DNA from: Bacteriovoracaceae bacterium
GTDB lineage: Bacteria > Bdellovibrionota > Bacteriovoracia > Bacteriovoracales > Bacteriovoracaceae
Direction: 5' to 3'
DNA length: 18,219 nt
Assembly (NCBI GenBank): GCA_023151145.1
Contig: JAKLJM010000019.1
Location: 1 to 18,219 of the forward strand
Positions within the stretch are counted from its first letter, which is position 1. Each line of letters starts with the position of its first letter. A program made the translations under genes and the position numbers. The notes under the pieces are model-generated. The model did no database searches, had not been told where the DNA came from, and was given only the letters and a program-made list of their open reading frames with translations. Below, one piece after another: positions 15,034 through 18,219 of this stretch.

Positions 15034-15039
15034 TATTTC

Positions 15040-15065
15040 GGGGAGGAGAAATCCTCCCTTTTTTT
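15040..15065 (+). terminator. Intrinsic terminator of toxin 1
   Basis: GGGAGGA (15041-15047), loop GAAA, TCCTCCC (15052-15058), then seven T. It begins 7 bases after the toxin stop codon, so the mRNA is only about 170 nt from the predicted start. Confidence 0.95.
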
Positions 15066-15190
15066 GCTTAAAAATGACGACTTTCTAATCCATCTATTTG
15101 ATGAACTCACTCCAATAGTTACAATTTTTGAATCAACTCTGATTCAACTTAGAAAAAAATCATCATAAAAAGTTTAAAATGGATTTAAAT

Positions 15191-15264
15191 AAAAACCCCT
15201 CGTGATAGAGGGGTTTCAAAGCATTGAAAATTCCTGCAGGCCTAACAAACCTGTGTTTCAGGGA
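15191..15264 (-). ncRNA. Predicted antitoxin sRNA 2 (about 74 nt)
   Basis: Same layout as antitoxin 1. Promoter TTGAAC (15293-15298), 16-bp spacer, TACAAT (15271-15276), the best -10 of the three. The hairpin is CAGGT-TTGTTAG-GCCTG on the minus strand (plus 15237-15253), with the TTGTTAG loop complementary to CTAACAA at 15395-15401 of the toxin mRNA. Block A (15216-15231) matches 15348-15363 for 16 contiguous bases. Block B (15253-15263) matches 15433-15443 with one G-U. It terminates at the stem AAACCCCTC/GAGGGGTTT (15193-15216), followed on the minus strand by five T. Confidence 0.78.
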
Positions 15265-15270
15265 TAGTTC

Positions 15271-15298
15271 ATTGTACCACACTTATAAATTTGTTCAA
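15271..15298 (-). promoter_or_regulatory. Promoter of antitoxin 2
   Basis: Minus strand TTGAAC, 16-bp spacer, TACAAT. The -10 matches the sigma70 consensus at five of six positions. The predicted start near 15264 places block B' at the very 5' end of the sRNA. Confidence 0.75.
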
Positions 15299-15307
15299 AG
15301 CGGAGAG

Positions 15308-15337
15308 CTCCTTACGCCAATGAAGGCGACTACGGAG
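15308..15337 (+). promoter_or_regulatory. Toxin 2 leader hairpin covering the Shine-Dalgarno
   Basis: CTCC (15308-15311) pairs with GGAG (15334-15337); CGCC/GGCG (15315-15318, 15325-15328) nests inside with loop AATGAA. The ATG in that loop (15320) is in frame with the toxin here, 24 nt upstream, but has no ribosome site of its own. Confidence 0.65.
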
Positions 15338-15343
15338 GCAGGG

Positions 15344-15433
15344 ATGCTCAAAGCATTGAAAATGCTAAAACTCTTTATTCTGATTTTAAAATTGCTAACA
15401 ACAATTTTAAAATTGTTAAGGAATTGGTTTTAG
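15344..15433 (+). CDS. TisB-like type I toxin peptide 2 (29 aa)
   Basis: 29 codons, ATG at 15344, TAG at 15431-15433, GGAGG (15334-15338) 5 nt upstream. Starts MLKALKMLKLF, core ILILKLLTTILKLL, ends RNWF. It is the most basic copy (lysine or arginine at 3, 6, 9, 16, 23, 26; no acid). It is the closest to copy 1; most codon changes between the two are silent (AAG/AAA, ATC/ATT, TTG/CTG, CTG/TTG, ACT/ACA, TTA/TTG, TTC/TTT) or conservative. A longer in-frame reading from TTG at 15224 exists only in this copy and is broken by stops in the others, so it is not the real gene. Expected location: inner membrane. Confidence 0.85.
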   Translation: MLKALKMLKLFILILKLLTTILKLLRNWF

Positions 15434-15439
15434 TGTTTC

Positions 15440-15464
15440 GGGGAGGAGAAATCCTCCCTTTTTT
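15440..15464 (+). terminator. Intrinsic terminator of toxin 2
   Basis: GGGAGGA (15441-15447), GAAA loop, TCCTCCC (15452-15458), six T. Identical stem to copy 1. Confidence 0.95.
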
Positions 15465-15544
15465 GTATAAAAATTTCTGATACAAATAAGAAGATTATCA
15501 TTTTTTTGCTAATTATCTAAGATCAGTTTGATATCGAACTTCAT

Positions 15545-16438
15545 TTAAAGTTGTAAATGACCTGTAATAATTGTCTCGGCCAAACCCGCGACAAGTATGC
15601 CTTGAATATTTTCAGGATTTCCTAAAACTTCGATCTCTGCTTCACCAGGGCGACCAATCCAATGACCTTGTTGTGCCGTAAACTTCGGTGAAGAAATTAA
15701 ATTATATTTCCACAGATATGCGGCCATACAACCCGTGGCAGATCCAGTAAAGGGATCTTCAAATGTGTTTGGCGGAATCGCCAAGCTTCTTGCAAACGTT
15801 TGTCCGTTACCTGTTACACCAGAAAGTGTGAAGTGATGTGGCCAAAGGAAATCTCCTTGAGCTTTTAATGTAGAGTAAGCATCAATATCACTATAACTAG
15901 CACGTTTAAGAGCATCATGATTTTTTAGGGGAATCATTAGTATTGGACTACCAGTGCTAACAGTTTGAATTAAAGCATTTGGAAGCAAATCATCTTCAGT
16001 GAGACCGAATATAGGCAAAACTTCACTTGGTCTATAAGTCTGCAAAAATTTAGGCGAAAGTTGTTTCATTTCAATTCGCGATGAACCTTCTTTTAATGGA
16101 TGAACATCGATAGAAATAACTCCGGCCGGAAGTTCCAGCGTGATTGTTTTTTTCAAAGTAGTTGATTCAATCATGTTGGCTTGAATTAAGGCATGGGCAA
16201 CTGCGATTGTAGGATGTCCAGCGAAAGGAAGTTCTTCTTGTGGAGTGAAGTATCTTGCACCAAAATCAGCTTTACTTGAATTTATAACGAAAGCCGTTTC
16301 TGAAAGATTCATTTCTTGAGCAATTGAAAGCATCTCATCCGAAGAAAGATGATCTGCATTCAAAATAACCGCACACGGATTACCGCTTAACTTTTTGCTC
16401 GCAAATGCATCTATCCAATAAAAAGGAAATTTTCGCAT
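15545..16438 (-). CDS. PhzF-family isomerase/epimerase-like protein
   Basis: 297 residues, normal for the PhzF/YddE family (diaminopimelate-epimerase fold, two similar halves). Motifs: IDAFASKKLSGNPCAVI at the N-terminus, NLSETAFV with the catalytic glutamate at residue 47, RYFTPQEELPFAGHPTIAVAHAL, and in the second half DPFTGSATGCMAAYL. No phenazine genes are near, so a general isomerase of unknown substrate is likely; the family name does not imply phenazine synthesis here. It lies between toxin units 2 and 3 on the opposite strand. No Shine-Dalgarno is visible; a perfect inverted repeat abuts the start codon. Confidence 0.9.
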   Translation of the reverse strand: MRKFPFYWIDAFASKKLSGNPCAVILNADHLSSDEMLSIAQEMNLSETAFVINSSKADFGARYFTPQEELPFAGHPTIAVAHALIQANMIESTTLKKTITLELPAGVISIDVHPLKEGSSRIEMKQLSPKFLQTYRPSEVLPIFGLTEDDLLPNALIQTVSTGSPILMIPLKNHDALKRASYSDIDAYSTLKAQGDFLWPHHFTLSGVTGNGQTFARSLAIPPNTFEDPFTGSATGCMAAYLWKYNLISSPKFTAQQGHWIGRPGEAEIEVLGNPENIQGILVAGLAETIITGHLQL

Positions 16439-16457
16439 GCTTTGATTTTGTCAAAGC
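16439..16457 (-). promoter_or_regulatory. Inverted repeat directly against the phzF-like start codon
   Basis: GCTTTGA (16439-16445), 5-nt loop, TCAAAGC (16451-16457), perfect 7-bp arms ending one base before the ATG. In the mRNA it would be a hairpin occupying the place of the ribosome site; as DNA it could be an operator. Confidence 0.45.
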
Positions 16458-16567
16458 TCTTTATGATTGTCTATTGAGGAAATAATTAAAAGTTCAAAGT
16501 TGCGAAGAAAAAACTCTAGTCTCAAATCAGAAAAATCTCAACGTTATAAAACGAAAATTGCACCAAT

Positions 16568-16640
16568 AAAAAACCCCTCGTGATAGAGGGGTTTAAGCAT
16601 TGAAAACTCCCAACGGCTCTAGCAAACCGGAACTTGGGGG
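16568..16640 (-). ncRNA. Predicted antitoxin sRNA 3 (about 73 nt)
   Basis: Promoter TTGATC (16670-16675), 17-bp spacer, TAGAAT (16647-16652). The hairpin in plus-strand terms is CGG (16614-16616) with CCG (16627-16629) and loop CTAGCAA; compared with copies 1 and 2 an A-T pair is replaced by C-G, a compensatory change. Block A (AAGCATTGAAAACTC, 16595-16609) is exact with 16728-16742, carrying the same ACTC variant as its own toxin rather than the ATGC of the others. Block B pairs with 16810-16821 with a bulge. Terminator stem AAACCCCTC/GAGGGGTTT (16571-16594), then six T on the minus strand. Confidence 0.75.
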
Positions 16641-16646
16641 TAACTG

Positions 16647-16675
16647 ATTCTAACATATTTATAAAATCAGATCAA
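16647..16675 (-). promoter_or_regulatory. Promoter of antitoxin 3
   Basis: Minus strand TTGATC, 17-bp spacer, TAGAAT; both hexamers are close to consensus. It overlaps the candidate toxin -10 TATAAA (16660-16665) on the other strand. Confidence 0.75.
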
Positions 16676-16684
16676 AGCCGAGAG

Positions 16685-16714
16685 CTCCTAACGCCAATGA
16701 AGGCGACTACGGAG
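16685..16714 (+). promoter_or_regulatory. Toxin 3 leader hairpin covering the Shine-Dalgarno
   Basis: CTCC (16685-16688) pairs with GGAG (16711-16714); CGCC/GGCG (16692-16695, 16702-16705) lies inside with loop AATGAA, as in the other copies. Confidence 0.65.
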
Positions 16715-16720
16715 GCAGGG

Positions 16721-16810
16721 ATGCTCAAAGCATTGAAAACTCTAGAGCTAATTATCCAAGTCTTAAAATTGCTAGACACGATTTTGAGATTAATAATGGA
16801 TTGGTTTTAG
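16721..16810 (+). CDS. TisB-like type I toxin peptide 3 (29 aa)
   Basis: 29 codons, ATG at 16721, TAG at 16808-16810, GGAGG (16711-16715) 5 nt upstream. Starts MLKALKTLEL, core IIQVLKLLDTILRLI, ends MDWF. It is the least basic copy (net about +1, with E9, D19, D27). The LLD-x-x-L stretch is even closer to the LLDAVL of TisB than the other copies. The ORF is intact; only the terminator downstream is broken by the IS (16832), 21 bases after the stop. Its mRNA probably now runs to the terminator inside the IS end. Confidence 0.83.
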   Translation: MLKALKTLELIIQVLKLLDTILRLIMDWF

Positions 16811-16831
16811 AATTTTGGGGGAGGAGAAATC

Positions 16832-16856
16832 TGATCTGTACCCCTTAAATAAGACA
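16832..16856 (+). repeat. IS left terminal inverted repeat
   Basis: Starts TGATCTGTACCCC. Pairs with the right end (18195-18219) at 21 of 25 positions, the outer 12 perfect, with the TG...CA tips usual for IS3. Confidence 0.9.
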
Positions 16857-16869
16857 AATTAAAAAACGA

Positions 16870-16900
16870 GAATACCCCATTTTTGGGGTATTCTTTTTTT
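16870..16900 (+). terminator. Terminator just inside the IS left end
   Basis: GAATACCCC (16870-16878) and GGGGTATTC (16885-16893) form a perfect 9-bp stem with a 6-nt loop and seven T. It would block outside transcription from entering the transposase genes. Here it also offers the toxin-3 mRNA a substitute terminator. Confidence 0.88.
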
Positions 16901-16912
16901 AAGGAGTTTTAT

Positions 16913-17332
16913 ATGGCAATTTTTTCAGAGTCCGACAAAAAACGTCTTCAATCTAGTCCCTGGATTAAAAAAGTAACTGATAATCATATTTCTTTTACTT
17001 CTGAATTTAAACTTAAAGCCGTAAAGTTAAATTTAGAAGGTCACTTTCCAGTCAATATATTCAAAAAATTTAAAATAGATATTTCACTTGTCCGTCCTGA
17101 ATACCCGGCAAAATGCCTTGAAAGATGGAAGAAGCTTTATCTTGAAAAAGGTGAATCTGCTTTTAATAAAGAGACTCGAGGAAAAGCAAGTAAAGGGCGC
17201 CCGAAAAAAGAATTCGATCCTAATGATAATGAATCATTATTAAAAAGATTGGCCTATCTCGAAGAGGAGAATGACTTTTTAAAAAAGCTCCACGCCTTGG
17301 CGAATGCAGCAGAAAAGAAAAATTCTCGTTGA
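16913..17332 (+). CDS. IS3-family transposase OrfA
   Basis: 139 residues from the ATG at 16913, which has AAGGAG 7 nt upstream; a TTG at 16883 in the same frame lies inside the terminator hairpin and is rejected. The N-terminal half carries the helix-turn-helix region (FTSEFKLKAVKLNLEGH...). RWKKLYLEKGESAF follows, then a basic GRPKK. The C-terminal YLEEENDFLKKLHALA is the leucine-zipper-like dimerisation segment usual before the frameshift. It overlaps OrfB by 4 bases. Confidence 0.9.
   Translation: MAIFSESDKKRLQSSPWIKKVTDNHISFTSEFKLKAVKLNLEGHFPVNIFKKFKIDISLVRPEYPAKCLERWKKLYLEKGESAFNKETRGKASKGRPKKEFDPNDNESLLKRLAYLEEENDFLKKLHALANAAEKKNSR
17265..17287 (+). promoter_or_regulatory. Programmed -1 frameshift signal
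   Basis: A_AAA_AAG (17281-17287) lies in the OrfA frame. AGGAG (17265-17269) sits 11 nt upstream, the distance at which an internal Shine-Dalgarno stimulates -1 slippage. After slippage the OrfB frame is open without a stop from here into OrfB, giving the OrfAB transposase. Confidence 0.85.
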
Positions 17333-18192
17333 TCGCCAAGGCATTAAGTAGAACCTCAACCCATTCACTTAGTGAACTTTGTCGAATCGCAGGAGTGTCT
17401 CGTAGTGGATACTATTCTTGGATTAATAGACCTGTTGACGAAGATGACTTTGAAGAACTTTTAGTATTGGATCTCTTTGAACTAAAGAAAGGGAAATATG
17501 GTATTCGAAAGTTGAAAATGTACTTAGAAAATAAGACAGGATTAATTTTTAACTTGAAAAGAATTATTAGAATTAAAAAGAAACATAACTTGGTTACAGT
17601 TATTCGTAAGCCAAACAAAATGAAAGCATTTTTTAAGAAAGTAAATGAACATAAAATTGTTCCAAATATATTGCAACGAAATTTTAATCCAAAAGAAGAT
17701 GAAGTTTTTGTTTCGACCGACATAACGGAACTGTCGTATTTAGGAGGTCAAAAGGCATATTTGTCAGCCTATAAAGACTTGAGAAATAAAAAAATAGTTC
17801 ATTACCATCTAAGCCAGCGACCGACCTTAGAGTTGGTGATGACTGGGTTAGATCAGATGTTAAGAAATGCCGATGAAAAGATGAGAGACTCAGTGGTAAT
17901 ACACTCTGATCAAGGCTTCCATTATACAAGTTATGCCTATAGAGAAATGCTAAAAAAACACGGAATTAAGCAATCGATGTCAAGAAAAGGAAATTGCTTA
18001 GATAATGCACCGATAGAGAGTTTTTTTGGTCATCTTAAAGATGAATCAGAATACAGAAAGTGTAGAAATTGGATTGAATTAGTAAAAGAAATTGATAGAT
18101 ATATCAAATATTATAATGACGAAAGACCTCAGTGGGGGTTAAAAAGAAAAACCCCTGCAGAAGCAGGGGCTAACATGAATCTTGTTTTTTAA
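17329..18192 (+). CDS. IS3-family transposase OrfB (rve integrase core)
   Basis: 287 residues from a TTG overlapping the OrfA stop; in vivo it is probably made mainly as the OrfAB fusion by -1 frameshift. An N-terminal HTH_21-like part (SLSELCRIAGVSRSGYYSW, KYGIRKLKMYL) precedes the catalytic core. The triad is D131 (STDITELSYL), D194 (VIHSDQGFHYT) and E230 (NAPIESFFGHLK), with 35 residues between the second D and E. The end PQWGLKRKTPAEA is typical. Full length with all catalytic residues, so presumably active. A perfect hairpin CCCCTGC-AGAA-GCAGGGG (18152-18169) lies inside its last codons. Confidence 0.93.
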   Translation: MIAKALSRTSTHSLSELCRIAGVSRSGYYSWINRPVDEDDFEELLVLDLFELKKGKYGIRKLKMYLENKTGLIFNLKRIIRIKKKHNLVTVIRKPNKMKAFFKKVNEHKIVPNILQRNFNPKEDEVFVSTDITELSYLGGQKAYLSAYKDLRNKKIVHYHLSQRPTLELVMTGLDQMLRNADEKMRDSVVIHSDQGFHYTSYAYREMLKKHGIKQSMSRKGNCLDNAPIESFFGHLKDESEYRKCRNWIELVKEIDRYIKYYNDERPQWGLKRKTPAEAGANMNLVF

Positions 18193-18194
18193 AC

Positions 18195-18219
18195 TGTTCT
18201 TTTTAAAGGGTACAGATCA
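18195..18219 (-). repeat. IS right terminal inverted repeat
   Basis: Ends GGGTACAGATCA at the last base of the window; complement of the left end with four mismatches in 25. Confidence 0.9.

Larger units (their letters stand above)
14725..15065. repeat. Toxin-antitoxin unit, copy 1
   Basis: The first of three related units. Order: palindrome TTGAATCA-N4-TGATTCAA, A-rich spacer, antitoxin terminator (minus), blocks A1, C1, B1, divergent promoters, structured toxin leader, 29-codon toxin with blocks A2 and C2, block B2, toxin terminator. Copy 2 lies about 400-403 bp downstream and matches over the whole length, including the last codons of the kinase gene, so it arose by tandem duplication. 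Copy 3 matches only from the antitoxin terminator onward. Confidence 0.9.
15128..15464. repeat. Toxin-antitoxin unit, copy 2
   Basis: Same order of parts as copy 1, including the upstream palindrome (TTGAATCA, loop ACTC, TGATTCAA at 15128-15147). Just before it lies a remnant of the kinase gene's end: CAA TTT TTG AAT CAA CTC TGA (15123-15143) mirrors the last codons of 14215-14739. The 62-bp stretch between copies 1 and 2 holds nothing I recognise. Confidence 0.9.
16568..16831. repeat. Toxin-antitoxin unit, copy 3 (3' end cut by IS)
   Basis: Matches copies 1 and 2 from the antitoxin terminator through the toxin and the first half of the toxin terminator, where the IS starts. It lacks the upstream palindrome of the other two, so it is the more divergent copy or came from a different duplication. 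The sequence between 16458 and 16567 holds no feature I can support. Confidence 0.9.
16832..18219 (+). mobile_element. IS3-family insertion sequence, complete, 1388 bp
   Basis: Terminal inverted repeats TGATCTGTACCC (16832-16843) and GGGTACAGATCA (18208-18219), extending imperfectly to about 25 bp (21 of 25 matching). Two overlapping frames encode OrfA and OrfB, with a -1 slippery heptamer and a DD35E catalytic triad: all parts of a working IS3-family element, possibly IS150-like. It has entered the terminator of toxin 3 after ...GAAATC; copies 1 and 2 show that CTCCC should follow. The window ends on the last IS base, so the target duplication cannot be seen. Confidence 0.93.

Noticed and set aside
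15224..15433. 69-codon ORF from TTG across toxin unit 2
   Set aside because: The upstream 40 codons run through the antitoxin gene and leader, and the matching frame has stops in copies 1 and 3. Only its last 29 codons, the toxin, are conserved.
14780..16831. Riboswitch, retron or CRISPR-like repeat as explanation of the three units
   Set aside because: No consensus of a known riboswitch class, no reverse transcriptase, no spacer pattern. Coding conservation on one strand plus promoter and terminator on the other fit a toxin-antitoxin pair better.
16883..16912. Upstream TTG start for OrfA
   Set aside because: It lies inside the terminator hairpin; the ATG at 16913 has a proper Shine-Dalgarno.
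17412..17929. Two minus-strand ORFs opposite OrfB
   Set aside because: Shadows of the transposase coding strand with low-complexity Phe/Ser-rich products.

Overview
The window is AT-rich and densely coded. It holds several lipoprotein or signal-peptide genes with no family I recognise. Together with a PrkA-type AAA+ protein, an FGE-like envelope protein and a secretin-N-domain protein, this suggests a Gram-negative, low-GC member of the Bdellovibrionota (Bacteriovorax/Peredibacter-like). The taxonomic call is inference; no marker gene is present.

Layout. Positions 1-1811 carry two minus-strand exported-protein genes: an edge-truncated lipoprotein with Ig-like repeats, and a small secretin-N-domain-like protein. 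Positions 2009-5435 form a plus-strand operon: rhodanese, quinolinate synthase (nadA), a cysteine desulfurase gene that has lost its catalytic-cysteine segment and is frameshifted (pseudogene), and a lipoprotein. Positions 5421-7585 hold a minus-strand pair: a Cys-rich lipoprotein and a membrane-anchored FGE-like protein. Positions 7645-12538 hold prkA, an RluA-type pseudouridine synthase and an unusual zinc-ribbon SDR protein. Positions 12539-13885 hold, on the minus strand, a HAD phosphatase and a probable outer-membrane protein. tRNA-His with its own terminator and a FlaR-like P-loop kinase follow.

The most interesting region is 14725-16831. It contains three diverged copies of a ~340-bp unit; copies 1 and 2 are tandem at ~400-bp offset, and copy 3 lies beyond a phzF-like gene. 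Each copy encodes on the plus strand a 29-residue Leu/Lys-rich hydrophobic peptide with a strong Shine-Dalgarno, ending Trp-Phe and resembling the type I toxin TisB. On the opposite strand, divergently, each copy has a ~75-nt RNA gene with a sigma70-like promoter and an intrinsic terminator. The small RNA is complementary to its own toxin mRNA through three short blocks (A, B, C) present as direct repeats in each unit. These blocks vary in parallel within each unit, as expected if each antitoxin follows its own toxin. I read this as three TisB/IstR-like type I toxin-antitoxin modules of a family I do not recognise.

An intact IS3-family element (16832-18219, DD35E transposase, -1 frameshift signal) has inserted exactly within the terminator hairpin of the third toxin. 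It brings its own terminator just inside its left end. The window ends on the last base of the IS.
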